Source: DATGPD01 sp041398565
GTDB lineage: Bacteria; Planctomycetota; UBA1135; UBA2386
Direction: 5' to 3'
NCBI GenBank assembly: GCA_041398565.1
Contig: JAWKUN010000004.1
Span: 558,001 to 622,000, forward strand
DNA: 64,000 nt
The notes beneath the pieces were generated by a model. That model did no database searches, was not told where the DNA came from, and worked only from the letters and a program-made list of their open reading frames with translations. Below are positions 29,791 to 40,016 of the stretch, piece after piece. A program made the position numbers and the translations under genes. Each line of letters opens with the position of its first letter. Position 1 is the first letter of the stretch.

Positions 29791-30452
29791 CGTCCCCCCT
29801 GCGATGGCGCGGCCGGGACGACAGCCTCGGTCCCGTCGCCCGAGTAGGCGTACCCCTCGAGCCCGACGGTGGCGCTGACGCCCTGGGCGCGGGGAACGAC
29901 CTGCAGGCTGCGCACGCGCGTGACCGCCGGCGTGGTCTCGAGCAGGCCGAGGAACTGGACCAGAGCACCGAAGTCGGCTTCCACGGTGATCTGGCAGCGC
30001 AGATGCTCGGGGTGGAGATCCTCGGCAAGGGCACCGGACCCGCTGGCAAGGGCACCGGATCCGCTGTCGACCGGCTCGACTTCGGTGCCGGCGTCGGGAT
30101 CGGTCGAGGCGACCGCAGCCCCCAGCGCCGCCGAGCGTCCCGCCCGCTTCCCGTCCTCGCTGCCGAAGCTGACGGCGCGCACCCCGGCGCGCCGTGCCGC
30201 GGCCTCGATGCGCTGCAGCAGGCCGCCCACCGTCAGCGTGCGCGGCAGCCGGTCGGTGAGTTCGTCGGGCGAGGCCGGTTCCTGCACCATCAACGCCTGA
30301 CGCGACTCGAGCAAGGCATCGAAGCGAGCTTGCAGTTCGGCCGGCTCGCCGCTGCGCGGCTGGGCGTGCGTGCGCACGAAGGCCACCACCAGAGTCGCCA
30401 GGCCCGCGACCGGCAGCACCGACAAGGCGAGGAAGTGCCAAGCGCGTCTCAC
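29787..30452 (-). CDS. GspM/PilO-like inner-membrane protein
   Basis: 221 residues from GTG 30452 (GTGA overlap upstream, ATGA overlap downstream). A single N-terminal helix (FLALSVLPVAGLATLVVAF) is followed by a helical stretch with ELQARFDALLESRQAL and a ferredoxin-like domain with TLTVGGLLQRIEAAARRAGV and ITVEADFGALVQFLGLLETT, as in PilO. PilO/GspM stabilises PilN/GspL in the inner-membrane alignment complex. A Ser/Gly-rich insert with a short repeat (SGSGALASGSGAL) interrupts the domain. Confidence 0.78.
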   Translation of the reverse strand: MRRAWHFLALSVLPVAGLATLVVAFVRTHAQPRSGEPAELQARFDALLESRQALMVQEPASPDELTDRLPRTLTVGGLLQRIEAAARRAGVRAVSFGSEDGKRAGRSAALGAAVASTDPDAGTEVEPVDSGSGALASGSGALAEDLHPEHLRCQITVEADFGALVQFLGLLETTPAVTRVRSLQVVPRAQGVSATVGLEGYAYSGDGTEAVVPAAPSQGGR

Positions 30453-31873
30453 GGCCCCACCTCCGCCAGCCTGGCAGTGAGCGAGAACGCGATGTGCTGG
30501 CCGCCGGCGCCGCCCTCCCCCAGCGAGCTGCGTCCCGAGCCCAAGCCGGGCACACGCCGCAGGTGGCTCTCGAAGTCGGCGAGCGCACGCAGCGCCGCCA
30601 GGCGATCGTCGGTGCGCGCCACCCCCTCGAGGGTGAGGGCACCGTCCTCGGCCAGCTCGAGCTTGGTCAGCGCCAGCGAGGCCGGTCGGCCGCGAGCCAC
30701 CGCGGCGCAGAGCGCCGAGCGCGCGGCGCTGCGCCGGTCGAGACGGTCGAGGATCGTCCGCCGCGCCTGCACCGCCGCCGGCGGCCGCAGGGCGGCGCGC
30801 AGTGCGTCGATCTCTGCCCTCAGGCCGGCGCACTCCGCCTGCAAGCGCGCACTGGTGGCCACCGCCGCCTGCGCCTGCGGCGCGGCGGCATCACGCAGGA
30901 TCGTCGCACCGGTGACGACCGCGGCGAGGCCCGCCGCCTGCAGGGCCGTCCACGCCACCAGGCGACGTCGCGACAGGCGATCGGGTTCGAGCAGGTGCGG
31001 CAGGTCGGCTGCCGTGCAGTCCAAAGCCAGGCGCGGCACCAGCAGGCCACGTTCCACCCCCCTCGGTTCGAAGCCCGCCGCCGCCGGCACGGTGGCCGCG
31101 GCGACCGGCAGGGGCAAGAGCGCTTGCAGCGCCTCGACGAGCGCACTGTCCTCGTCGAACGGGCCGGACACGATCACTCCCTGTGCCTCGCCGCGCCCTT
31201 GCTCGCCGAAGAACGAGATCGAACGCATCAGCTCGCCGAACACCAACGGCGCGATCTCGTGGCCGTTGTCCGGTCGCGCCACGTACGGCACGGCGAGCTT
31301 GAAGTGCCGCGCGACGAGCACGCGCCCGGCACAGGCCAGCGCCAGCATCGCACGCTCGCCCTGGACGTCGAGTAGCGCCGTCGGCGCATTGCCGCCCGCG
31401 GTGAGCCCGTGCGCCAGCACCGCGTCGCTGGCGACGATGCGGATGCGCGCGAAGCCCAGCCCCCGGGCGCTGGCGGCGATGGCGTCGATCATGGCGCGCG
31501 GCGCCACACACACGTCGGCCAGCGGACTGCCGTGCTCCTGCAACCGGTAGCCGACGAGAAGGTCCTCGTCCTCGGCGTACACACCGAGTCGGCGGGCCTG
31601 CCCGCCGATCTCGACGGCCGCGTCCTGCGCGCGCCCGCCCGGCCGATCGACCTGGCCGCTGGTCACCCGGCGGTGGCGCAGCGCCAGCACCAGCTCGCAA
31701 TCCCGTCCGCGTCTGGCGCCGAGCACCGAGCGCACGGCTCCGTCGAGTGCCGATTCGCTCGGCAGCTGGAAGGTGCCGCTGCGCACGACGCGCAGGCGGC
31801 GCCCCGAGCGCTCCGCGGCCAGCACACGCAGCGTGCGGTCTTCCAGTTCGGCGGCAACGATGGAACGTGTCAT
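30449..31873 (-). CDS. GspL-like protein (PilM and PilN fused)
   Basis: 474 residues from ATG 31873. The N-terminal ~290 residues have an actin-like ATPase fold of the PilM/GspL type (SIVAAELEDRTLRVLAAE, APTALLDVQGERAMLALACAG, EAQGVIVSGPFDED). A single membrane helix follows (LQAAGLAAVVTGATIL, about 312-327), then a coiled coil (ARLQAECAGLRAEIDALRAAL) and a PilN-like periplasmic domain (RGRPASLALTKLELAEDGALTLEG). PilM and PilN are usually separate in type IV pilus operons, while T2SS GspL combines them, so this favours a type II-like machine. The stop overlaps the GspM/PilO gene. Confidence 0.82.
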   Translation of the reverse strand: MTRSIVAAELEDRTLRVLAAERSGRRLRVVRSGTFQLPSESALDGAVRSVLGARRGRDCELVLALRHRRVTSGQVDRPGGRAQDAAVEIGGQARRLGVYAEDEDLLVGYRLQEHGSPLADVCVAPRAMIDAIAASARGLGFARIRIVASDAVLAHGLTAGGNAPTALLDVQGERAMLALACAGRVLVARHFKLAVPYVARPDNGHEIAPLVFGELMRSISFFGEQGRGEAQGVIVSGPFDEDSALVEALQALLPLPVAAATVPAAAGFEPRGVERGLLVPRLALDCTAADLPHLLEPDRLSRRRLVAWTALQAAGLAAVVTGATILRDAAAPQAQAAVATSARLQAECAGLRAEIDALRAALRPPAAVQARRTILDRLDRRSAARSALCAAVARGRPASLALTKLELAEDGALTLEGVARTDDRLAALRALADFESHLRRVPGLGSGRSSLGEGGAGGQHIAFSLTARLAEVGP

Positions 31874-31880
31874 GCGTGCG

Positions 31881-32549
31881 TCACAGGTAGATGTCGTCGG
31901 GCGTGCCGGCCTGACGGTCGGGTCCGTAGCTGCGCAAGCGCAGCGAGCTGCCGTCGAGGTCGAATGGCACGCCGAAGCCGTCGCGCTCGTAGTCGCTGCC
32001 CAGTCCCATCGCCGCGCGGTCGACGCTCCAGGTCCCGGTGATGCGCCCGCCGGCCTCGAGGTGCGCCGCCAGGGCGGCAGTGATGACGCGCATGCGCGCC
32101 CGCGTGCGCTCACCGCCCGGCCGGGCGCCGTACACGCTGACCTTCAGCGCCTCCGCCGCCGCACCGTCGTCGACACCGTTCTCGCCGACGCTGTAGGCCG
32201 TGGCGACGTCGGGGTCGGAGGTGAGCGCCAGGCGGTAGAAGCCTCGCGCGCCCCACTCGTCGCGCAGGCGCTCGTCGTCCACCCCCGGCAGCGCGAAGCT
32301 GCCGTAGAAGCCGGCCGCGTCGACCCGGGAGGGAAATGCCCCGCGCTCGTAGTAGTAGCGCTCGAGCGCCTCGGCCAGGACCGCCAGCTCGGCCCGCGCC
32401 GTCGTCTGTGCCTCGGCCTGCTTCGCCGCGGTGACCAGCGGTACGACGGCGCCGGCCAGGGTGGCGATCACCGCCAGCACGATCACCACCTCGAGCAAGG
32501 TGAAGCCGGCAGCCGCGGCCGCGGGTGTGTCGCCACGAACGCGGCTCAT
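31881..32549 (-). CDS. Type II pseudopilin (GspG-like)
   Basis: 222 residues from ATG 32549, overlapping the GspF stop as ATGA. Short leader MSRVRGDTPAAAAA, then GFTLLEVVIVLAVIATLAGA, the canonical prepilin cleavage/methylation site with Glu+5. The helix continues into AEALERYYYERGAFPSRVDA. A C-terminal RSYGPDRQAGTPDDIYL is the D-x(3-5)-D-D Ca2+ loop seen in GspG pseudopilins, strong support for the identity. It lies between GspF and GspL genes in one operon. Confidence 0.93.
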   Translation of the reverse strand: MSRVRGDTPAAAAAGFTLLEVVIVLAVIATLAGAVVPLVTAAKQAEAQTTARAELAVLAEALERYYYERGAFPSRVDAAGFYGSFALPGVDDERLRDEWGARGFYRLALTSDPDVATAYSVGENGVDDGAAAEALKVSVYGARPGGERTRARMRVITAALAAHLEAGGRITGTWSVDRAAMGLGSDYERDGFGVPFDLDGSSLRLRSYGPDRQAGTPDDIYL

Positions 32550-33688
32550 TTCCCCGCCACCATCATGGTCTTGTAGAGCGTGGTGATCACGACGAGGGCC
32601 AGGCCTCCCACCACGACCCCGAGGAAGAGGGTGAACGCCGGCTCCAACATGGCGAGGGCGCGCTGCACCGCCTCGCGGGCCGCGCGGTCGAAGTTCTTCG
32701 CCAGCCGATCGAGCATCGCTGGCATCTGCCCGGCCTCTTCGCCGACCGCCAGCAGGCTGAGCGCGATCGGCGGAAACACGCGGCTGCCACCGGCCGCCTG
32801 GGCCAGCGTCTGGCCGCCGACCACCGCTTCGGACAGCGCCGCAAGCTCGGCCATGGTGCGCGCATCGCCGACCGCCTCGCGACTGAGTTCGAGCCCGCGC
32901 ACCAGCGGAATGCCGGCGCCGGTGAGGATGGCGAGAGTTCGCGTCAGCCGAGCGAGGTCGATCGCCGCCAGTACCCGACCGACGAGCGGCAACCGCGTCG
33001 CCGCGCGGTAGACCTGCCGGCGCACGCGCGTGCTTCGCGCGAGGACCAGCGCGGCCAACAACCCGACCGTGGCCAGACCGACCAGCTGCCAGCAATGACC
33101 CGCCAGGAAGTTGCCGGTGGCGAGCAGGAAGCGTGCCGCCAGCGGCGTCGCCTCGCCCAGGCGCGCGAACAGGTCGCCGAACTTCGGCAGCACGTAGCCG
33201 ACGATCAGCAACAGCAGCCCGACGGTCGCCGCCAGCACGATGGCCGGATAGAGCGCGGCGCGCTGGACCGTCTTGCGTACGTCCTCGCGCCACGCCTGGA
33301 ACTCGGCCAGTTCGCCCAGCATCAGCGGCAGCCGACCCGACTGCTCGCCGGCGCGCACGAGGCTGCGGTAGACACTGGAGAAGGTGCGTGGATAGAGATC
33401 GAGGGCGTCGCCCAGGCCGAGACCACCGTGCAGGTGCTGCAACAGACCTCGGGCCAGCGCCGCCGCGTTCGGCGACTCGGCGTGCTCGGCCTGCACTTCG
33501 AGAGCCCGTGCCAGAGGGACTCCGGCTTCGAGCTGCGTCTCGAGGTTGCGAGTGAACGCCTCGATCTCCCGCGACGACAGCCGATGCCGGCTGTGGGCGG
33601 TCTCTTGCGGCGTTCGACCATGCGGCGCTTGGACCGGAGCGGCGGGCGCCGGAGCCGGACGAGCACTCGGCATCAGGACGACAGGCAT
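32546..33688 (-). CDS. Type II secretion / type IV pilus inner-membrane platform protein (GspF/PilC)
   Basis: 380 residues from ATG 33688, preceded by a strong GAGGTGAGGA ribosome site. Two T2SF domains (about 45-165 and 245-370), each with the family pattern (LEAGVPLARALEVQ, LVRAGEQSGRLPLMLGEL; LTGAGIPLVRGLELS, LLAVGEEAGQMPAMLDRLAKNFD) and three membrane helices (VLAATVGLLLLIVGYVL, LVGLATVGLLAALVLA, FLGVVVGGLALVVITTLY). GspF couples the ATPase GspE to the pseudopilus. The N-terminus has an extra Pro/Ala-rich 30 residues. Confidence 0.93.
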   Translation of the reverse strand: MPVVLMPSARPAPAPAAPVQAPHGRTPQETAHSRHRLSSREIEAFTRNLETQLEAGVPLARALEVQAEHAESPNAAALARGLLQHLHGGLGLGDALDLYPRTFSSVYRSLVRAGEQSGRLPLMLGELAEFQAWREDVRKTVQRAALYPAIVLAATVGLLLLIVGYVLPKFGDLFARLGEATPLAARFLLATGNFLAGHCWQLVGLATVGLLAALVLARSTRVRRQVYRAATRLPLVGRVLAAIDLARLTRTLAILTGAGIPLVRGLELSREAVGDARTMAELAALSEAVVGGQTLAQAAGGSRVFPPIALSLLAVGEEAGQMPAMLDRLAKNFDRAAREAVQRALAMLEPAFTLFLGVVVGGLALVVITTLYKTMMVAGK

Positions 33689-33691
33689 TCC

Positions 33692-34375
33692 TCACCTCTC
33701 CCAGACCAGGCAACCGATGTCGTCGCCGGCGATGCGCTGCGTCGCGGTGGCCGTGGCGGCGGTCTGCAGGCGACCGTCCGGTCCGGCGCTCACCACGAGC
33801 AGCTGGCGGTGGTTGGTCCGATTCGTGCTGTAGGTGGCGAGGACGTTGGCCACGTAGGGCCGCCCCCACGGGTCGAGCGGACACGCATCCAGGTACGGGC
33901 CACGCCAGCGGGCGGCACCCTGGGTCGGATAGCGATGCGCGGTCTGACCTCCCGGCGCGTTCACCAGCAGGTGGTTCTGCATCAGGTCACCGAAGCCGCT
34001 GCGCACCCAGGCCCAGAAGGAGTGCCCGCCCACCCACGGGTTGGCACTCGGCAGGACCGAGCCCGACAACAGCACGCGCGTCCGGTTGGTCGCGGCCCCC
34101 GCGTCCAGGGTCGGCCATTGGCCGACCGTGGCCTCGAAGGTCGCGAGCGCCTGGGCCAGTCCCTGCACGTCGGCGGCGGCGCGCTGCCGACGTGCCTGCT
34201 CGATGTCGCCCGCGCCGGAACGGGCGAGCACGCCGGCGATCAACGCCACCAGGCCGCAGACCACGAGCAGTTCGAAGAGAGTGAACCCGCCGGCCGAACC
34301 TCGGCGTAGGCCGGCGTCACCGGATGGATTCCCCCACCCCGCGCTCGAACGGTTCGTGTGCTTTCGCCGACGCAT
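33692..34375 (-). CDS. Pseudopilin, first gene of the secretion operon
   Basis: 227 residues from ATG 34375. An unusually long 28-residue basic leader ends in AGGFTLFELLVVCGLVALIAG, a prepilin site with Glu+5. The mature domain has WRGPYLDACPLDPWGRPYVAN, the GspG-type core, and a second tract LLVVSAGPDGRLQT close to the Ca2+ loop region. It starts a run of at least seven tightly spaced genes (34375 to 27044). The first gene is divergently oriented from the ATPase gene 127 bp away. Confidence 0.88.
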   Translation of the reverse strand: MRRRKHTNRSSAGWGNPSGDAGLRRGSAGGFTLFELLVVCGLVALIAGVLARSGAGDIEQARRQRAAADVQGLAQALATFEATVGQWPTLDAGAATNRTRVLLSGSVLPSANPWVGGHSFWAWVRSGFGDLMQNHLLVNAPGGQTAHRYPTQGAARWRGPYLDACPLDPWGRPYVANVLATYSTNRTNHRQLLVVSAGPDGRLQTAATATATQRIAGDDIGCLVWER

Positions 34376-34502
34376 TCTCTCCCGGCGGCAGCTTCGGCGA
34401 GTTCGAGCCCGCAGCTTGAGTCCGGAACCAGCGCGGTCTCGCGCGGTGCGACGCCGAGTTCAGCGCCTCGGACCTGGCTGCCGAAGTAGCCGGCGAGCGT
34501 CA

Positions 34503-36191
<1,689 letters not shown>

Positions 36192-36194
<3 letters not shown>

Positions 36195-36231
36195 CCTCGC
36201 CGGGCCAGGCCCGACTTCGTTCCCGAGGTCA
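36192..36231. terminator. Nested stem-loop between convergent genes
   Basis: Outer arms TGACCTCG (36192-36199, containing the GspE stop codon) and CGAGGTCA (36224-36231) enclose a perfect inner hairpin CGGGCC-A-GGCCCG (36201-36213). Placed between convergent GspE and HEAT genes; no T-run. Confidence 0.5.
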
Positions 36232-36263
36232 GCGGCCGCACTTGCCGCAGGCGACCGCCCCTG

Positions 36264-38030
36264 TCAGAAGAACTCGAGCAGGAAGTCGTTCAGGGTCCGC
36301 TGCATCGGCTCCGTCTCCTTCTCGAGCGAGGCCTTCAGCTTGGCCACGTCGTCGAGCGTGAGGTAGCGCCGGTGGTGGTGCAGAGCGAGCAGCCGCAGCT
36401 GCGGGATCTCGTCGCGCTCCGGCCACACCGACGCGAACGCATCGCAGGCCTGCGCCCGCACGGCGGCATCGTCGCTGAAACCGGCGATGTTGGCCATGGC
36501 CTGGATCAGGTGGGCGCGGCGCCGGTAGTCGGCACGCGGCAGTCGGTGCCAGAGCTCGACGATGCGCGGCAGCGCCCCGGTGATGTTGGACAGGAGCAGC
36601 GCCGCGTTCGAGACGGTGGTCTGACCCGAAGAGGTCAGCACGCGTTCCTCGCCGAGGAAGACCTCGGCCAAGAAGTCGAAGGCGGCAGGCGAGCGCGAGT
36701 ACGACAGCGCCTGCATGTAGGCGCGCTGCTCCTCGATCGGCGTCGCCTTCAGCCGCTCGAACACGGCCGCCAACGCCTTGGGGTCGCCCGACGCGGAGAT
36801 GTCCTGCAGCGCCGTCGACAGGTTGGAACCCGAACCGCTCCGCACGCGCTCGACCAGCAAGTCGAGGTGGTAGCGCTTGCCGCGTGCGGCCAGAGCGCGC
36901 AGCGCGACCCGTCGCACGTCGCTCACCACGTCGGCGCCGAGCGAAGTCAGCGCCTCGTCGACGTTGTCGCCGGGCTGGTCGGCGATGGCGCGCGCCACTG
37001 CCAGGCGGACCTCGGCGTCTTCGTACAGCGACAGCTGCAGGACGTCGTCGAGCACGAGATCCAAGTCTTTCTCCGCAGCCGCGGTCACGGCGAGGGCTTT
37101 GAGCTTGGGATTGTCACCGCGCATGAACTCGCGCAGGCGCGCAGTGCCGCGGCGGTCGCCGCCCCGATGCAGGATGCCCGCCGCCTCGAGCGCCAGCTCC
37201 GGCGTCGTCGACCGCGGGTCGGTGAGCAGCGACGCGATCGCCACCCCCTGCTCGACCGGCAGCTTGGTGGCCTCGTCGAGGATCGTCTCCACCACCGCCA
37301 CCGGCAGGCGCGGCGCCTTCAGGTAGCGGACGAACACCTCCACCACGTCCTGCGGCGCGCGGCGGGCGACCGCCCGCAGCCAGTCGCAGGTGGCGCGCAG
37401 CGACAAGCGGTCCAGCTTGGGCTCTGCCGCCCGCAACCCCTCGGGCGTCCCGCAGGTCATGAGGGCCCCTATCGCGCGCATCCCGACGGCCTCCTTGGGA
37501 TGGTCGGCGAGGCGCAGGAGGACGGGCACCAGCGCCGGGTCGCCGACGCGCCCCATCGCGTCCGCCAGGTTCTCCAAGTAGGCCGCGAGCCCCTGGTCGA
37601 GGTAGTGCTCGTCTGCGGCCGTCATCAGGAGGTCGGCCGCGCCGGGCGGCGCGTGGTCGAAGAACATGCGGGCGTGCTGCCACGCCGCCTGGGTGCAGTT
37701 GCCCTGCAGGTTGGCCACCAGCTGGACCAAGGCCTGACGGCTGCTGCGCCCGTACCATTGGCCGGGCTGTCGCGGTGACAACGGCACCGGCAACGGGAAG
37801 TCGCGGTACCACGGCGTCAGGCCCATCGCCTGCGCTTGCTGCGTCGTGGCGTCGACACCCTCGGTGTCGGCCGTGGCGCCCGCTGGCTTCGCCACGGTCT
37901 CCTCGCGGCAGGCGGCCGCCGTCAGCGCGGCGACCAGGACCGCCGCCAGAGGGAGGAGCGCAACGCGCCGCCTGAGCCTGGAAAGCTCTCCATGGCACCG
38001 ATCGCCGGTCGACAGGGGTCGTCGGCCCAT
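36264..38030 (-). CDS. Membrane-anchored HEAT-repeat protein
   Basis: 588 residues from ATG 38030. An N-terminal basic segment then LPLAAVLVAALTAAACREE, a possible lipoprotein signal (the lipobox A-A-A-C is weak). Residues about 110-560 are alpha-helical HEAT/Armadillo-type repeats, for example GDPALVPVLLRLADHPKEAV, EDAEVRLAVARAIADQPGDN and SDVRRVALRALAARGKRYH. Such solenoids serve as protein-binding scaffolds. Outside the inner membrane or in the periplasm. Transcribed from its own promoter at 38113-38140. No specific function. Confidence 0.78.
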   Translation of the reverse strand: MGRRPLSTGDRCHGELSRLRRRVALLPLAAVLVAALTAAACREETVAKPAGATADTEGVDATTQQAQAMGLTPWYRDFPLPVPLSPRQPGQWYGRSSRQALVQLVANLQGNCTQAAWQHARMFFDHAPPGAADLLMTAADEHYLDQGLAAYLENLADAMGRVGDPALVPVLLRLADHPKEAVGMRAIGALMTCGTPEGLRAAEPKLDRLSLRATCDWLRAVARRAPQDVVEVFVRYLKAPRLPVAVVETILDEATKLPVEQGVAIASLLTDPRSTTPELALEAAGILHRGGDRRGTARLREFMRGDNPKLKALAVTAAAEKDLDLVLDDVLQLSLYEDAEVRLAVARAIADQPGDNVDEALTSLGADVVSDVRRVALRALAARGKRYHLDLLVERVRSGSGSNLSTALQDISASGDPKALAAVFERLKATPIEEQRAYMQALSYSRSPAAFDFLAEVFLGEERVLTSSGQTTVSNAALLLSNITGALPRIVELWHRLPRADYRRRAHLIQAMANIAGFSDDAAVRAQACDAFASVWPERDEIPQLRLLALHHHRRYLTLDDVAKLKASLEKETEPMQRTLNDFLLEFF

Positions 38031-38112
38031 CGCTGGGCAGACCGGCCGTCGCGCCCACGTGGACCGTGCGGCGCAAACAGATTGGTGGACGGGTCGGCAC
38101 GCCATCGCAGGA

Positions 38113-38140
38113 ATCATAGTCGGCAGATCGGCGAGGTCAC
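38113..38140 (-). promoter_or_regulatory. Promoter of the HEAT-repeat gene
   Basis: GTGACC (38140-38135), 16 nt, TATGAT (38118-38113) on the minus strand; the -10 is five of six to TATAAT. Leader about 75 nt. The same GTGACC-16 nt layout is seen at uvrA. Confidence 0.6.
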
Positions 38141-38166
38141 CGGCGCTCAAGAACCGCCCGGGGCGG

Positions 38167-39789
38167 TTACTTCTCGGTGAGATCCTCACCCTCGGGCACG
38201 CCCAGCAGACCCTGGGTGTAGAGGAGCTGCGCTTGAGCGATGCGGTGATCGACGAGATTGCGCAGCAAGCGGGTGCGCGCGTCCAGCAGGCTCTGGTTGC
38301 GCAGGCGCACGTCGAACGGCGTGAGCTCACCGGCGCGGAAACGCTTCTGCGCGGTGTCGAGTTCGGTCTCGGCCAGGCGCACGCTCTCCTGGCTGGCCCG
38401 CACTCGCTCGGCGGTGGTGCGCAGCGCGCGCACGGCGTCGCGCACCTCCTGCACCACGTCCATCTCCTTGGCGTACATCGTCCGCAAGGCTTGCTCGGTC
38501 TCCAAGCGGCGTTGCGCCAGCAACGCGCGCGCGCCGGAGTTGCCGATGGGCAAGGTCAGCTGCAGGCGCACGCTCCAGTCGTAGGCCTCGAAGTCGAAGA
38601 TGTTGCCGAGCGCCGAGTTGAAGTTGTTGTCGGCGCCGGTCGCGGCGTAGCTGCCGACGAAGTCGAGCTGCGGCAGGAGTTCGTTCTTCGCTGCCTCCTG
38701 GCGCACCTCGGCCAACGACACGTCCGCCTGCAGCTGCTTGAGGTCGGGGCGGCGGCGCAACGCCTCGCGCGACGGCACCCGCCAGTCGAGATCGGCGGAG
38801 AACAGCGGCCCCTCGATCGCCGTCGACGGAACCAGGTCGGTGGTCCACAGCTCGCCCTCCGAGTCCTGCAGCAAGAGGCGGCGCAGCGCATCGGCCCGCG
38901 CGTACACCTCGTTCTCGGCCGCGATCAGCTGCTCGGCGCGCTGCGCCACCTCTGCCTCGTCGGTCACCCGGTCGCGCTCGGCGAGCTGGCGCACGCGGAT
39001 CCGCTCCTCGGTGATGCGCAGCTGCTCGAGCGCCAGCTCGCGTGCGGCGAACACGGCGCGGAAGTTCTCGCGAGCGTAGCTGAGCTCCCAGTAGGCGCGC
39101 ACCACCGCCAGCAGCGTGTCCTGCACGCTGCGCTCGAAGGCGCCGGCAGACGCGGCATGGCTGAGCTCGGCCGACCGCACCTCGGTGAGCGTGACCTGGG
39201 TCCAGCCGCCGCGCAGCAGCGGCTGCGAGTAGGTGAACGTGAGATCCGACGTCCACAGCGACACGTCGTTGCGCCCGAAGAAGGCGTTCTGCTTCTGCAC
39301 GAACTTGACCGGCGCCAGCGCCATCTCGAACAGGCCGCCGGTGATGGCACGCTGGCGCCAGCCGAGGCGCGCGTCGAACGTCTCGCGTTCGGTGGGGGGC
39401 GAGAACGCGCCCTGCGACACGCTCTTGGACCTGCGGTAGCCGAGGTCGGTGAAGGCCTCCGGCTCGAAGAACGCCTGCGCCTGGCGCAGCTGCTCGAGAA
39501 CCTGCAGCGGGCGCAGCTCGGCGATCTGGATCGAGGTGTTGTTGGCGCGCGCCAGACGCAGCGCCGCTGCCAGCGTCAGGTCGAGCCGACGGTCGGCCCC
39601 GCGTTCGGTCGGCACGACGATGTCGGCCAGCCCTTTGAACGCTTCCGGAGTCGGCTGGTCCTGGGCAGCGGAACGGGCGGCCAGCGCCGCCAGCGTGCAG
39701 GCGCACGCGACGACGAACGGCTGCGCGCCGGTCCGTGCATGCCGCTCATCAGACCGCGTGGGCGGTCCCGGTCGTCGTACTGGATCCAT
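38167..39789 (-). CDS. TolC-like outer-membrane efflux protein
   Basis: 540 residues from ATG 39789; the frame is open much further upstream but without coding character. A signal peptide (VVACACTLAALAARSAAQ) precedes the mature part. Two OEP repeats are recognisable: the first around LTLAAALRLARANNTSIQIAE and TYSQPLLRGGWTQVTLTEV, the second around WRVPSREALRRRPDLKQLQADV, LQLTLPIGNSGARALLAQ and RFRAGELTPFDVRLRNQSLL. These give the alpha-barrel/beta-barrel duct of the TolC family, linking to an inner-membrane pump (not in the window). Possible cargo unknown. Confidence 0.88.
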   Translation of the reverse strand: MDPVRRPGPPTRSDERHARTGAQPFVVACACTLAALAARSAAQDQPTPEAFKGLADIVVPTERGADRRLDLTLAAALRLARANNTSIQIAELRPLQVLEQLRQAQAFFEPEAFTDLGYRRSKSVSQGAFSPPTERETFDARLGWRQRAITGGLFEMALAPVKFVQKQNAFFGRNDVSLWTSDLTFTYSQPLLRGGWTQVTLTEVRSAELSHAASAGAFERSVQDTLLAVVRAYWELSYARENFRAVFAARELALEQLRITEERIRVRQLAERDRVTDEAEVAQRAEQLIAAENEVYARADALRRLLLQDSEGELWTTDLVPSTAIEGPLFSADLDWRVPSREALRRRPDLKQLQADVSLAEVRQEAAKNELLPQLDFVGSYAATGADNNFNSALGNIFDFEAYDWSVRLQLTLPIGNSGARALLAQRRLETEQALRTMYAKEMDVVQEVRDAVRALRTTAERVRASQESVRLAETELDTAQKRFRAGELTPFDVRLRNQSLLDARTRLLRNLVDHRIAQAQLLYTQGLLGVPEGEDLTEK

Positions 39790-39980
39790 GCTGGTGGCTC
39801 CCGGGCAGCACCACCGAGACCGCGGCGACGCCACGCGTCGATGCGCAGCCGACATCCGGCCGCGGCCCGGGGCGACGGGACGAGCGCAAGAGAACCGACC
39901 GTGACGGAAAAGGGAACACGCGGCCGACAAAACCGGCAGCCGGACGACAGGGGGCGTCCGACCATCGCCCCAGTCTCGCA

Positions 39981-40000
39981 GCGGATGGAGCCAGGCTCCA
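39981..40000. repeat. Palindromic repeat family, short copy 3
   Basis: TGGAGCC-A-GGCTCCA (39986-40000), preceded by GCAGCGGA, matches the inner part of the repeats at 24880 and 25071. It lies in the 227-bp gap between the TolC-like and putative anti-sigma genes, which holds no other feature I can see. Confidence 0.5.
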
Positions 40001-40016
40001 CCCACGGAACGGAGGG

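Noticed and set aside
31881..33884. Minus-strand frame running from GspG back across GspF
   Set aside because: Only its last 222 codons are the real pseudopilin; the remainder is out of frame with GspF, which is clearly coding.
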